Of a stretch of 50,058 bases of DNA, positions 22,729 to 31,633 are shown in pieces. The stretch's first letter is position 1, and each line of letters opens with the position of its first letter. This stretch comes from Actinomycetota bacterium (GTDB lineage: Bacteria > Actinomycetota > Actinomycetes > Propionibacteriales > Propionibacteriaceae): the NCBI GenBank assembly GCA_020161795.1, contig JAIUOR010000023.1, positions 1 through 50,058 of the forward strand. Direction: 5' to 3'. Position numbers and translations under genes: made by a program. Below the pieces are notes generated by a model. It was not told where the DNA came from, did not search any database, and worked only from the letters and a program-made list of their open reading frames with translations.

Positions 22729-23912
22729 GCCGCCTCTTCACCTCCGAATCGGTCACCGAGGGGCACCCCGACAAGGTCGCCGACTCGGTCTCCGACCACG
22801 TGCTGGATGCCCTGCTGCGCGAAGACCACCGCAGCCGGGTCGCCGTGGAGACCCTGGTCACCACCGGGACGGTCGTGGTCGCCGGCGAAGTGACGACCTC
22901 GGGCTACGTCGACATCGCCAAGCTCGCCCGCGACCGCATTCTGGAGATCGGCTACGACTCCTCGGAGAAGAGCTTCGACGGCGGCTCGTGCGGCGTCCTG
23001 GTGTCCCTGGGCACCCAGTCGCCGGACATCGCGCTCGGCGTGGACACCGCGCTGGAGGCCCGCGCCGAGGGCTCCCGCGATCTGCTGGATGCGCAGGGGG
23101 CCGGCGACCAGGGGCTGATGTTCGGGTACGCCTGCAGCGACACCGCCAGCCACATGCCGTTGCCCATCGACGTTGCCCACCGGCTGGCCGAGCGGCTGGC
23201 GGAGGTGCGTCAGCGGGCCGACCTCGACTTCCTGCTGCCGGACGGCAAGACGCAGGTGACCGTCGAGTACGACGGCGACCGTCCGGTGCGGATCGACACG
23301 GTGGTGGTCTCCACCCAGCACATCGAGGCGGTCAGCCAGGCCACCATCGCCGCCGAGGTGAAGGCCCGGGTGATCGAGCCCGTGCTGGCCCGCTATCCGA
23401 TCCCGCACGACGGCCTGACCGTGTACGTGAACCCGACCGGGAAGTTCGTCGTCGGCGGCCCGATGGGCGATGCCGGCGTGACCGGGCGCAAGATCATCGT
23501 CGACAGCTACGGCGGCATGGCCCGCCACGGCGGCGGCGCGTTCTCGGGCAAGGATCCGTCAAAGGTGGATCGCTCGGCCGCGTACGCGCTGCGCTGGGTC
23601 GCCAAGAACGTGGTGGCGGCCGGGCTGGCCGAGCGCTGCGAGGTGCAGGCCGCCTACGCCATCGGACGTGCCCACCCGGTCGGCTTCTACACCGACTGCT
23701 TCGGTACGGAGAAGGTGCCGCTGTCGCAGATCGAGGATGCCGTGCGCCAGGTCTTCGACCTGCGGCCGGCCGCGATCATCCGCGATCTCGACCTGCTGCG
23801 CCCGATCTACTCCCGGGTGACCAACTACGGCCACTTCGGTCGCGAGCTCGACGTGATGACCTGGGAGCGCACCGACCGCGCGGACGCGCTCGCTGCAGCC
23901 GTCAAGGGCTGA
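22725..23912 (+). CDS. metK: S-adenosylmethionine synthetase
   Basis: 395 residues. It makes SAM from methionine and ATP. Motifs: [20 protein letters not shown] at the N-terminus, [12 protein letters not shown], and [19 protein letters not shown] (P-loop-like). The GTG at 22725 overlaps the coaBC stop and is preceded by GAAAGGAAG (22711-22719), so it may be strongly translated. The frame is open back to 21384 through coaBC, but that is not coding. No SAM riboswitch precedes it. With metH downstream in the window it covers the methionine-SAM cycle. Confidence 0.97.
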   Translation: MSRLFTSESVTEGHPDKVADSVSDHVLDALLREDHRSRVAVETLVTTGTVVVAGEVTTSGYVDIAKLARDRILEIGYDSSEKSFDGGSCGVLVSLGTQSPDIALGVDTALEARAEGSRDLLDAQGAGDQGLMFGYACSDTASHMPLPIDVAHRLAERLAEVRQRADLDFLLPDGKTQVTVEYDGDRPVRIDTVVVSTQHIEAVSQATIAAEVKARVIEPVLARYPIPHDGLTVYVNPTGKFVVGGPMGDAGVTGRKIIVDSYGGMARHGGGAFSGKDPSKVDRSAAYALRWVAKNVVAAGLAERCEVQAAYAIGRAHPVGFYTDCFGTEKVPLSQIEDAVRQVFDLRPAAIIRDLDLLRPIYSRVTNYGHFGRELDVMTWERTDRADALAAAVKG

Positions 23913-23959
23913 CGCGCACCGCTCCCGCGTTCGCCCGGGTCGACGTCGGAGCCGGGCTC

Positions 23960-23965
23960 TACCAT
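23960..23965 (+). promoter_or_regulatory. Leaderless -10 (TACCAT) for priA
   Basis: TACCAT is followed by exactly 7 bases and then the priA ATG. There is no Shine-Dalgarno. This matches the known actinobacterial leaderless arrangement. Confidence 0.6.
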
Positions 23966-23972
23966 TCACGTC

Positions 23973-25874
23973 ATGGAGCAGGTGCGGGTGGCGAGCGTGG
24001 CGGTGGACATGCCGCTGGCCAACCTCGACCGTCCGTTCGACTACCTGGTGCCGGACGAGCTGGCCGAGGCCGCGGTGGTCGGTTCGCGGGTGCGGGTGCG
24101 TTTCGCCGGACGGCTGCGCAACGGGTTCGTCCTCGAACTGCGAACGGACTCCGCTCGCGACAAGCTGCTGCCGCTGCAGGGGGTGCTCTCGCCGGAACCG
24201 GTGCTGAGCGCCGAGGTGACGCGACTGGTGCGGGCGGTCGCCGACCACTACGCCAGCAGCTTCGCCGATGTGGTGCGGCTGGCGGTGCCGCCTCGGCACG
24301 CGCTGACCGAGCGGGCCGAGCCCCCGGCCTACCCGGCGCCGCGACTGGAGCCGGCACCTCCCGTGCTCGGCCGCTACCCCGACGGCGAGGTCTACCTGGC
24401 GAAGCTCGCCGAGGGCGGCCGGCCGCGTGCCACCTGGACGACCGCACCGCGACCTGACGGGGTGGGGGACTGGGCCGGCGGGCTGCTGGACGCCGCCGCC
24501 ACCACCCTGGGTTCGGGCAGGGGAGCGGTGCTGCTGGTACCCGACGCACGCGACCTGGCCGAACTGGCCGAGCGGGCCAAGGAACGTCTCGGTGCCGGCA
24601 GCTTCGTCACCCTCACTGCCGAACTGGGGCCGGCGGCGCGCTACCGGGCCTTTCTGGCCGCTGCTCGCGGGCAGGTGCGGCTGGTGCTGGGCAATCGCGC
24701 GGCGGTCTTCGCCCCGGTGCACGACCTGGGCCTGATCGCGCTGTGGGACGACGGGGACGACTCCTACGCCGAGCCGCGGACTCCCTATCCGCACGCGCGG
24801 GAGGTGGCCGTGCTGCGCGCCCATCTGGCCGGCTGCGGGCTGTTGCTGGCCGCGCGCTCCCGCACCGCGGAGGTGCAGCGACTGGTGGCCACCGGCTGGC
24901 TGCACCCGCTTCAGCTCAGCCCCGCCGACACCCGGGCCGTCTCCGCAGCGGTCCGCGTCACGGCCAGCGACGAGACCCGGCTGCCCCGGGAGGTTTTCGC
25001 CACGATCCGCACCGGGCTGACCCACGGCCCGGTTCTGGTCAGCGTGCCGCGTGCGGGCTACCACCCGGTGGTGGTGTGCGCCGGCTGTCGCGAGGTGGCG
25101 CGCTGCGCGAAGTGCGGTCAACCGCTGCGTCACACCAGGGCGGGGCTCGCGTGCGCCTGGTGCGGTCCGCCGCAGGCGGGCTGGCGCTGCCCGGAGTGCG
25201 GTGACCGGCGGGTTCGCACCCCGGTCGCCGGCGTCACCCGCACCGCCGAGGAGTTCGGCAAGGCGTTTCCCGGCGTACGGGTGCTGTCCTCGTCCGGCGA
25301 TCACCCGGTCGGCGAGGTGGACGAACAATCCACGCTCGTGCTGGCCACCCCCGGGGTGGAGCCCCCCGCGCGCTTCGGGTACGCGGCGGCCGTCCTGCTC
25401 GATACCGCGGCGACCCTGGGACGGCCCGAACTGCGGGCCGGCGAGGAGGCACTGCGACGCTGGCTCGCGGTGACCGCGCTGGTGCGCCCGGGGGAGGAGG
25501 GCGGCACCGTCCTGGTGGTGGGGGAGGCCGCGGATCGGCAGGTGCAGGCGCTGCTGCGGCTCGATCCGGTCGGTTTCGCCGAACGTGAGCTGGCCGACCG
25601 GGCGGCCGCAGGGTTCCCCCCTGCGGTCAAGCTGGTGGCGCTGGAGGGTGAGTTCGCCGTGCTGCACGACGTGCTGGGCGCGCTGCAACTGCCCCAGGGC
25701 GTGCAGGTGAACGGTCCCTTCGAGACCGCCGGCGAGCCGCGGGTCACGCTGCGCTGCGCGCTGCCGCTGGCTTCCGAACTGATCGCGGCGGTGCGCACGA
25801 TGCTCTCCCAGCGCGCCGCGGCGAAGACCGCTGGTGCGCTACGCGTCCGGGTCGACCCGCAGGTCGTAGGCTGA
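23973..25874 (+). CDS. priA: Primosomal protein N' (PriA), helicase-motif-deficient
   Basis: 633 residues. PriA reloads the replisome at stalled forks. The N-terminal 3'-DNA-binding domain is recognisable (FDYLVPDELAEAAVVGSRVRV). The helicase region lacks a Walker A and the DEEH box (LWDDGDDSYAEP stands in its place), as is usual in actinobacterial PriA, so an ATP-driven helicase is not expected. The zinc-binding cysteines are intact between about residues 369 and 410 (CAGCREVARCAKCG, then CAWC and CPECGD). It probably acts as a structural DNA-binding factor. It has its own leaderless promoter after metK. The next gene, fmt, starts 5 bases after the stop. Confidence 0.92.
   Translation: MEQVRVASVAVDMPLANLDRPFDYLVPDELAEAAVVGSRVRVRFAGRLRNGFVLELRTDSARDKLLPLQGVLSPEPVLSAEVTRLVRAVADHYASSFADVVRLAVPPRHALTERAEPPAYPAPRLEPAPPVLGRYPDGEVYLAKLAEGGRPRATWTTAPRPDGVGDWAGGLLDAAATTLGSGRGAVLLVPDARDLAELAERAKERLGAGSFVTLTAELGPAARYRAFLAAARGQVRLVLGNRAAVFAPVHDLGLIALWDDGDDSYAEPRTPYPHAREVAVLRAHLAGCGLLLAARSRTAEVQRLVATGWLHPLQLSPADTRAVSAAVRVTASDETRLPREVFATIRTGLTHGPVLVSVPRAGYHPVVVCAGCREVARCAKCGQPLRHTRAGLACAWCGPPQAGWRCPECGDRRVRTPVAGVTRTAEEFGKAFPGVRVLSSSGDHPVGEVDEQSTLVLATPGVEPPARFGYAAAVLLDTAATLGRPELRAGEEALRRWLAVTALVRPGEEGGTVLVVGEAADRQVQALLRLDPVGFAERELADRAAAGFPPAVKLVALEGEFAVLHDVLGALQLPQGVQVNGPFETAGEPRVTLRCALPLASELIAAVRTMLSQRAAAKTAGALRVRVDPQVVG
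25867..25872 (+). promoter_or_regulatory. Leaderless -10 (TAGGCT) for fmt
   Basis: TAGGCT straddles the priA stop and is followed by exactly 7 bases and the fmt ATG. This gives fmt-rsmB a possible promoter of their own in addition to read-through from priA. Confidence 0.55.
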
Positions 25875-25879
25875 CGCCC

Positions 25880-26803
25880 ATGCGTCTCGTCTTCGCAGGC
25901 ACCCCGACCGTCGCCGCGCACACCCTGGCGCACCTGCTCGATCGCACCGATCACGAGGTCGTCGCTGTGATCAGCCGGCCGGACGCACCGGTGGGACGGT
26001 CGAAGCGTCCGGTGCCCAGCCCGGTCTCCGAGCTCGCTCTGAGCCGCGGCATCGAGCTCCTGCGGCCGACGCGTCCCAGCGAGGCCGTGGCGCGACTCGG
26101 CGAGCTCGCGCCGGACGCCTGCCCGGTGATCGCCTATGGCGCGCTCCTGCCGCAGCGCGTACTGGACGTCCCGGCCCACGGCTGGCTGAACGTCCACTAC
26201 TCGCTGCTGCCACGCTGGCGCGGGGCGGCCCCGGTGCAGCGCGCGATCCTGGCCGGTGACGAGGTGACCGGCGTCAGCGTCTTCCGGCTGGTGGCGGCGA
26301 TGGACGCCGGTCCGGTCTTCGCGACCTCCGCGGTGGCGATGGAACCGGGGGAGACCTCCGGCGAACTGCTGGAACGGCTCACGCCGCTCGGCGCCGCGCT
26401 GCTGGCCGAGACCCTCGGCCAGGTGGCGGAGGGAAGCGCGGTGGCCGTCGAACAGCCGGCGGACGGCATCACCATCGCCCCCAAACTGACGGTGGCGGAG
26501 GCACGCCTGGAGTGGGCTGCGCCGGCGGCGGAGCTGGCGCGACTGGTGCGGGCGTGCAACCCGTCCCCGATGGCCTGGGCCGGCCACGGCGGCGAGCGCT
26601 TCCGGGTGCTACGCGCCGAGCCGGCGGCCGAAGCGGTGCCTGGCCTGGCGCCGGGTGAGCTGGCGGTCGGCCGCAGGGAGGTGCTGGTGGGCACCGGCGA
26701 CGGCGCCCTGCGGCTGCTGGAGGTGCAGCCCCAGGGCCGGCGCGGCATGCCAGCCACGGCCTGGGCCAACGGCCTGCGCGGCGATCCCGGGGTGCTGGAG
26801 TGA
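25880..26803 (+). CDS. fmt: Methionyl-tRNA formyltransferase
   Basis: 307 residues. It formylates initiator Met-tRNA using 10-formyl-THF. The N-terminal domain starts MRLVFAGTPTVAA; the catalytic set is N104 and H106 in NVHYSLLPRWRGAAPVQ, with the later Asp in MDAGP. HYSLLP replaces the usual HxSLLP Pro/Ala variant, a mild change. The C-terminal domain (about 200-307) binds tRNA. In many actinobacteria a deformylase (def) gene lies next to it; none is here. The stop overlaps the GTG of rsmB (GTGA). Confidence 0.96.
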   Translation: MRLVFAGTPTVAAHTLAHLLDRTDHEVVAVISRPDAPVGRSKRPVPSPVSELALSRGIELLRPTRPSEAVARLGELAPDACPVIAYGALLPQRVLDVPAHGWLNVHYSLLPRWRGAAPVQRAILAGDEVTGVSVFRLVAAMDAGPVFATSAVAMEPGETSGELLERLTPLGAALLAETLGQVAEGSAVAVEQPADGITIAPKLTVAEARLEWAAPAAELARLVRACNPSPMAWAGHGGERFRVLRAEPAAEAVPGLAPGELAVGRREVLVGTGDGALRLLEVQPQGRRGMPATAWANGLRGDPGVLE

Positions 26804-28140
26804 GCCGTTCCGCCGGACGTCGCGCCGATCCCGCACGGCGCGCGGCCTACCGGGTTCTGCGCCGGGTGAGCGACGAAGACGCCTACGCCAATCTCGCGCT
26901 CGCCCACGAGGCGGCCGGCCTCTCACCGCGGGACGCGGCCTTCGCCACCGAACTCACCTTCGGCACCTGCCGGGCGCTGGGCACCTACGACGCGATCCTG
27001 CAGGCGGTCTCGAAGCGTCCGCTGGCCGAGCTCGACCCACCCGTACTCGACCTGCTCCGTCTGGGCAGCCACCAGCTACTGGCCATGCGCGTGCCGCAGC
27101 ACGCCGCCGTGGATTCCACCGTCGCCCTGGCGAAGGCCGAGGTGGGCCCGCGGATCACCGGCTTCGTCAACGCCGTGCTGCGCAAGGTCGCCGGCGACAG
27201 CCTGGCCGGCTGGGTGGACTGGCTCACCGCCGACGCCGATCCGCGCGACGCGCTCGCGCTCGCCACCCAGCACCCGCGCTGGATCGTGGACGCCTGGGCC
27301 GATGCGCTCGGCCAGCCGGGGGAGGCCGAACTGCGCGCCGCGCTGGAGGCCGACAACAGGGCGCCGGTCAATCATCTGGTGGTGCGTCCGGGCCTGGCCG
27401 CCGTCTCCGAATTGGGCGGCGAACCCGCTCGCTACTCGCCGTTCGGGGCTTACGCCTCCGGTGCGCCGGGTGGCGTCCCAGCGGTCGCCGAGGGCCGCGC
27501 CGGGGTTCAGGACGAGGGCTCGCAACTGGTCGCGCTCGCCCTCAGCCGCGTGGCTGCGCCCAGCGGCCCCTGGCTGGATCTCTGCGCCGGCCCCGGCGGG
27601 AAGGCCGCGCTGCTGGCTGGGCTGGCGATCGAGGCCGGAACCAGGCTGGTGGCCGGCGAACTCCAGCCGCACCGCGCCCGCCTGGTCGCGCAGAACCTGG
27701 CGGGCTACGCGACGGACGCGAATGCCCCGGTCGCCCTCGTCGCCGACGGCACCCGCCCTGGGTGGGCACCAGGGAGCTTCGCCAAGGTGATGGCCGACGT
27801 CCCGTGCAGTGGGCTGGGCGCCCTGCGACGACGTCCGGAAGCCCGCTGGCGCCGGCAGCCCTCCGACATCGACGACCTGGCCGGGCTGCAGATCGCCCTG
27901 CTGCACTCGGCCCTGGCGGCGGCCGCTCCGGGCGGGGTGGTGGCCTACGTCACCTGCTCGCCCCACCTGGACGAGACCCGCGGGGTGCTGGCCACCGCCG
28001 GTGAGGCGGAGATCCTGCCGGCCGCCGACTACCTTCCCGAGGTGCCCGACGCGGCGGTGGGAGATTTCGTGCAGTTGTGGCCGCACCGCCACGGCACCGA
28101 CGCGATGTTCCTGGCCCTGTTGCGGGTCGGCGGCGGCTGA
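26800..28140 (+). CDS. rsmB: 16S rRNA (cytosine-967-C5)-methyltransferase RsmB
   Basis: 446 residues. An N-terminal NusB-like RNA-binding domain (PARRAAYRVLRRVSDEDAYA, FVNAVLRKVAG) is followed by the methyltransferase domain. The SAM-binding DLCAGPGGKAALLA lies around residue 259, the catalytic Cys336 in DVPCSG, and the second Cys386 in TCSPHLDETRG. The GTG start overlaps fmt. In many actinobacteria rpe follows directly. Here the next 6.5 kb is a sugar-utilisation island and rpe begins only at 34690. Its stop lies 9 bases from the stop of the opposing ROK regulator. Confidence 0.95.
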   Translation: MSRSAGRRADPARRAAYRVLRRVSDEDAYANLALAHEAAGLSPRDAAFATELTFGTCRALGTYDAILQAVSKRPLAELDPPVLDLLRLGSHQLLAMRVPQHAAVDSTVALAKAEVGPRITGFVNAVLRKVAGDSLAGWVDWLTADADPRDALALATQHPRWIVDAWADALGQPGEAELRAALEADNRAPVNHLVVRPGLAAVSELGGEPARYSPFGAYASGAPGGVPAVAEGRAGVQDEGSQLVALALSRVAAPSGPWLDLCAGPGGKAALLAGLAIEAGTRLVAGELQPHRARLVAQNLAGYATDANAPVALVADGTRPGWAPGSFAKVMADVPCSGLGALRRRPEARWRRQPSDIDDLAGLQIALLHSALAAAAPGGVVAYVTCSPHLDETRGVLATAGEAEILPAADYLPEVPDAAVGDFVQLWPHRHGTDAMFLALLRVGGG

Positions 28141-28149
28141 CCTACTCCC

Positions 28150-29364
28150 TCAGGAGGCGGCCGGCCCGGTTGCCCGCAGTACCCGGTCGAGCCGCTCCGG
28201 AGCCAGCAGCGCGTCCGAGACGAGGAAGGCCGCACCGATCACCCCGGCCGATTCGTCCAGCCTGCTGAGCGAGATGTTGAGGTCCTTGGTGGCCAAGGGG
28301 AGAGACCGGCTGTAGACCAGTTCGCGCACGCCGGCCATCAGCTGGTCGCCGGCGCGGGCCAGCTCGCCCCCGATGACGATCACCGCCGGGTTGAGCAGGC
28401 TGGTCGCGAAGGCGACGGCCTCGCCGAGGATGCGCCCGGCGTCGCGGATCAGGGCCATGGCCTCGGGCGCGCCTCGCCGGACCGTGGAGACGACGTCGCG
28501 CGCGGTCATCACACCGTCGTATTCGCCGCTCTGCAGGAGGCGGAGTTCCCTGGCCATGGCCCAGCCTCCGGCCAGTGCCTCGAGGCACCCCCGGTTCCCG
28601 CACCGGCAGACCGGATCGCCGTAGCCGGCGATCCGGGCGTGCCCGATGTCTCCGGCGGCACCGAGCGAGCCGCGGTTGATCCGGCCGTCGACGACGAAGC
28701 CACTGCCGATGCCCGTTCCGGCCTTGATGAACATCAGGTGGGACTCCTCCGGCCACACCAGGCGGTGCTCGGCGAGGGTGAGCAGGTTTACATCGTTGTC
28801 GACGAAGACCGGGACGTCGAACTCCGCCGCGAGATGCTCGCGGACCTCGTACCCTTCCCAGCCCGACATGATCGACCAGCCCACCGTGCGTCCGGTGGCG
28901 AAGTCGACCGGGGCGGGCAGGCCCACCCCGATGCCGCCCAGCCGGTCGCCCTTCACGGCACGGGACGCCAGGAGTTGCCGGCCCGCCTCGATGATCGTGG
29001 CGAGGACGGCCTGCGGGCCGTCGCTGACGCGCTGGTCGAGAACGGTCTCTTCGATGATGGTGTTGCGCAGGTCGGCGATCGCGACCCGGGTGTGCACCTC
29101 GCCGATGTCGACGCACAACGAGACATAGGCGCGCGGCTGGAACTCGTAGACGGTGGCGGGGCGGCCTCCCGAGGCGACGCGACGATTGGTCTTGTGGATG
29201 AGCCCGGCGGCCGACAGCGTGCGAAGGCGCTCGGTGACGGTCGGGCGGGACAGCCCGGTGAGCGATTCGATGGCCGAGCGAGTGCAGTCCGCGTTGTCCA
29301 TCACCACGGCCAGTACGGCGCCAGGACCAGGGCCGGCGGTAGGTGGCTGGCGCGTCGTCGTCAC
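28150..29364 (-). CDS. ROK-family transcriptional regulator
   Basis: 404 residues from a GTG at 29364; an ATG at 29391 would add nine residues. The N-terminal winged helix-turn-helix (ESLTGLSRPTVTERLRTLSA) is followed by the ROK fold. It has an ATP/sugar-binding IGVGLPAPVDFATG segment, AGTGIGSGF, and the ROK signature LGAAGDIGHARI with the zinc site CRCGNRGCLEA. Such proteins repress sugar operons and are released by the sugar or its phosphate. The gene is divergent from the ABC operon. The shared gap contains three TTTRGTAAC-like half-sites, so autoregulation plus control of the operon is likely. The chosen start lies 6 bases after TACACT on the minus strand. Confidence 0.9.
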   Translation of the reverse strand: MTTTRQPPTAGPGPGAVLAVVMDNADCTRSAIESLTGLSRPTVTERLRTLSAAGLIHKTNRRVASGGRPATVYEFQPRAYVSLCVDIGEVHTRVAIADLRNTIIEETVLDQRVSDGPQAVLATIIEAGRQLLASRAVKGDRLGGIGVGLPAPVDFATGRTVGWSIMSGWEGYEVREHLAAEFDVPVFVDNDVNLLTLAEHRLVWPEESHLMFIKAGTGIGSGFVVDGRINRGSLGAAGDIGHARIAGYGDPVCRCGNRGCLEALAGGWAMARELRLLQSGEYDGVMTARDVVSTVRRGAPEAMALIRDAGRILGEAVAFATSLLNPAVIVIGGELARAGDQLMAGVRELVYSRSLPLATKDLNISLSRLDESAGVIGAAFLVSDALLAPERLDRVLRATGPAAS

Positions 29365-29370
29365 GGCACC

Positions 29371-29376
29371 AGTGTA
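29371..29376 (-). promoter_or_regulatory. Leaderless -10 (TACACT) for the ROK regulator
   Basis: On the minus strand TACACT is followed by 6 bases and the GTG at 29364. The adjacent inverted repeat begins only two bases further upstream, so a repressor bound there would block this promoter. Confidence 0.5.
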
Positions 29377-29378
29377 GC

Positions 29379-29408
29379 TTTGGTAAATCATTGTTACTAA
29401 AGAGTAAC
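29379..29408. promoter_or_regulatory. Predicted ROK operator: three half-sites in inverted order
   Basis: TTTGGTAA (29379-29386) and TTACTAAA (29394-29401) form an inverted repeat around 7 bases. GTTACT (29393-29398) and AGTAAC (29403-29408) form a second, perfect one around AAAG. The middle half-site is shared. The cluster lies between the regulator's -10 and the TTGACA of the sugar operon, where a repressor could shut both. Confidence 0.6.
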
Positions 29409-29417
29409 GTTATTTGT

Positions 29418-29446
29418 TTGACAGCATTGCGTAAGGCTGCCAATCT
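29418..29446 (+). promoter_or_regulatory. Promoter of the sugar ABC operon
   Basis: A perfect TTGACA -35 (29418-29423), a 17-base spacer and CAATCT (29441-29446) as -10. It lies ten bases downstream of the predicted ROK operator. The leader would be about 80 bases and ends with AGGAGA at 29522-29527. Confidence 0.55.
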
Positions 29447-29532
29447 GATGCCAGAATCGCAGCTGCGCCGTCGGGCCAGGTGTGATGGGCCTTCCGGACG
29501 GAGGAGCCCCACAACGTCGTTAGGAGAACGCA

Positions 29533-30597
29533 ATGAAGCTTCGCCAGACCAGGGCAATGCATCGTTGGAGCGCCTTCGTGGGTTCCGCGGTGGTTGTCAG
29601 CAGCTTGGCTCTCGTCGGGTGTTCTACTGGTACGCCCGCCCCCTCCGGTACGCCAACCTCCGGTACCCAGACCGCCACCCAGCCCCCGGCGGCCGAGACC
29701 TACACGATCGGCATCGTCGAGCAGCAGCTCGCCAATCCGTTCTTCGCCAAGCTCCAGCAGGCCGCCGTCGACGCGGCCAAGGCCGCCGGGCTGGAGGTGA
29801 CGACGGCCGAATCCAAGACGGCCGGCGACTCCGCCACCCAGGTGGATGCGATCGAAAACATGATCGCGCGGGGAGTCAAGGGGATCGTGCTCGACCCGGC
29901 CAACGCCACCGCGCTGGTCGACGTCGTGCAGCGGGCTCGTGACGCCGGGATCCTGGTCGTCACGGTCAACACCTCCCTGGAGCCGGTGGACGCCGCCGAC
30001 GCCTCCTTCGAGACCGACAACCTCGCCGGCGGACGCCTGATGGGCCAGTGGGCGAAGGCCGCGCTGGGCGATCAGGAGCCACGGGTCGCCATGCTGGACT
30101 ACGACCTCTCCGACAAGACCGCCGCGGCCCGTCACAACGGCTTCCTGGAAGGATTCGGGCTGACCGAGGACTCCCCGGAGATCGTCGGAACGGCGCTGAC
30201 GAAGTCGAACGTCGAGACCGGCCAGACCGCGATGGAGAACCTCCTCTCGGCGCACCCCGACATCAACGCCCTCTACACCATCAACGAGCCGGCTGCCCAG
30301 GGCGCGTTCATCGCGATCAGCAACGCCGGCAAGCAGGAGCAGATCGCGATCACCTCGATCGACGGCAGCTGCTCCGGCGTCCAGAGCGTCGTCGACGGCG
30401 AGATCGGCGCGACGGTCATGCAGTTCCCGAGCCGGATGGGCGAACTGGCCGTCCAGGCGATCGTCGACTACGTCGAGAGTGGCACCAAGCCCTCGGGTGT
30501 GATCGACTCTGGTACTGCCCTGATCACCGACCGGCCGGTCGAGGGCATCGAGTCGCACGACACCGCCTGGGGCCTGCAGAACTGCTGGGGCGAGTGA
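29533..30597 (+). CDS. Sugar ABC transporter substrate-binding lipoprotein
   Basis: 354 residues. A signal peptide with lipobox LVGC (Cys30) is followed by a Pro/Thr/Ser-rich linker and a type 1 periplasmic-binding fold (YTIGIVEQQLANPFFAKLQQ, GVKGIVLDPAN, DIN-x-LYTINEP). It belongs to the RbsB/FrcB-like pentose/hexose group. It captures a sugar or polyol outside the cell and delivers it to the downstream permease. It is preceded by AGGAGA (29522-29527) and the TTGACA promoter. A strong hairpin follows its stop, which would favour higher levels of this protein than of the permease. The exact ligand cannot be read from the sequence. Confidence 0.93.
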   Translation: MKLRQTRAMHRWSAFVGSAVVVSSLALVGCSTGTPAPSGTPTSGTQTATQPPAAETYTIGIVEQQLANPFFAKLQQAAVDAAKAAGLEVTTAESKTAGDSATQVDAIENMIARGVKGIVLDPANATALVDVVQRARDAGILVVTVNTSLEPVDAADASFETDNLAGGRLMGQWAKAALGDQEPRVAMLDYDLSDKTAAARHNGFLEGFGLTEDSPEIVGTALTKSNVETGQTAMENLLSAHPDINALYTINEPAAQGAFIAISNAGKQEQIAITSIDGSCSGVQSVVDGEIGATVMQFPSRMGELAVQAIVDYVESGTKPSGVIDSGTALITDRPVEGIESHDTAWGLQNCWGE

Positions 30598-30604
30598 CCG
30601 ACCT

Positions 30605-30638
30605 TTCCTGGGGTCAGGCCGTGTCCTGGCCCCAGGAA
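30605..30638 (+). promoter_or_regulatory. Intercistronic RNA hairpin after the binding-protein gene
   Basis: TTCCTGGGGTCAGG (30605-30618) can pair with CCTGGCCCCAGGAA (30625-30638) over 14 positions, 13 Watson-Crick and one G-U, with a 6-base loop. There is no T-run after it. It is therefore better explained as an mRNA-protecting or attenuating element than as a full terminator. Confidence 0.8.
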
Positions 30639-30661
30639 GTCCTGAACGAAAGGGGGAGGCG

Positions 30662-31633
30662 GTGACGGATCCCAAGGGGAGCGTTGACCGGCTACGGGGC
30701 TTCCTCACCACGCAGGTGGCGGGGCCGCTCGCGGCGCTACTGGTGGCGATCGTCGTGTTCTCCGCCACGACGGACACCTTCCTCAACCCGGCGAACTTCT
30801 CGCTGATGCTGCAGCAGTCGGTGGTGATCGGCACGTTGGCGATCGGCCAGACCCTGATCATCCTGACCGCGGGCATCGACCTGGCGAACGGCGCCATCAT
30901 GGTGCTGGGGACGATCGTGATCGCCCAGTTCGCGCTGGACGGGAACATCGTCCTCGGCCTGATGCTCGGCATGCTGGCCTGCGCCGCGGCCGGTGCCCTG
31001 AACGGCATGATCGTGGCCAAGTGGAAGCTGCCCCCGTTCATCGTGACCTTGGGGACGCTCACCGTACTGACCGCGACCGCGCGGTTGATGACGGACTCCC
31101 AGAGCCTGCCGGTCGAACGCGGCCTGCTTACCGTGATGGGGCAGGGCTTCTCCGTGGCCGGGTTCACCGTCAGCTGGGGCGTGGTGACGTGGCTCGCGCT
31201 CACGGCGGGGTTCGCCTACGCGCTGGGACGGACGGCGTGGGGTACCCACGTGTACGCGGTCGGCGACTCGCCGAATGCCGCGAAGCTCAACGGCATCAAG
31301 GTCGACCGGGTGCTGTTCTCGGTGTACGTGGTGGCGGGTCTGGTCTACGCGGTGGGCGCCTGGCTCGCCATGGGCCGAACGCCGATCGCGGATCCGAGCG
31401 CCTACCAGACGGCGAACCTGGACAGCATCACCGCCGTCGTGATCGGCGGTACCAGCCTCTTCGGCGGCCGGGGCGGTGTCGTCGGAACGCTGATCGGCAC
31501 GCTCATCGTGGTGGTGCTGCAGAACGGTCTCACGCAGGCCGGCATCAACTCCCTCTACCAGCAGATCGCCACCGGAGCGCTGGTCGTGGTGGCCGTGCTG
31601 GTCGACCAGATCATTCGACGGAAGGACCGATAG
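30662..31633 (+). CDS. Sugar ABC transporter permease
   Basis: 323 residues, very hydrophobic, with about eight to ten membrane helices. It matches the BPD_transp_2 (RbsC/FrcC/XylH-like) permease family. The TAGIDLANGAIMVLG motif (family form TxGIDLSxG) and the cytoplasmic loop VIGGTSLFGGRGGVVGTLIG are clear. The GTG at 30662 follows a strong GGGGGAGG at about 30651-30658. It forms the membrane channel with the single ATPase downstream. Its stop TAG overlaps the GTG of that gene by one base, so expression is coupled. Confidence 0.93.
   Translation: MTDPKGSVDRLRGFLTTQVAGPLAALLVAIVVFSATTDTFLNPANFSLMLQQSVVIGTLAIGQTLIILTAGIDLANGAIMVLGTIVIAQFALDGNIVLGLMLGMLACAAAGALNGMIVAKWKLPPFIVTLGTLTVLTATARLMTDSQSLPVERGLLTVMGQGFSVAGFTVSWGVVTWLALTAGFAYALGRTAWGTHVYAVGDSPNAAKLNGIKVDRVLFSVYVVAGLVYAVGAWLAMGRTPIADPSAYQTANLDSITAVVIGGTSLFGGRGGVVGTLIGTLIVVVLQNGLTQAGINSLYQQIATGALVVVAVLVDQIIRRKDR

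Noticed and set aside
20143-23972. SAM or purine riboswitch upstream of metK or gmk
   Set aside because: The genes overlap or nearly touch their upstream neighbours; there is no leader long enough for an aptamer.
23973-25874. Loss of helicase motifs in PriA as a novelty
   Set aside because: Absent Walker A and DEAH-like motifs are a known trait of actinobacterial PriA.
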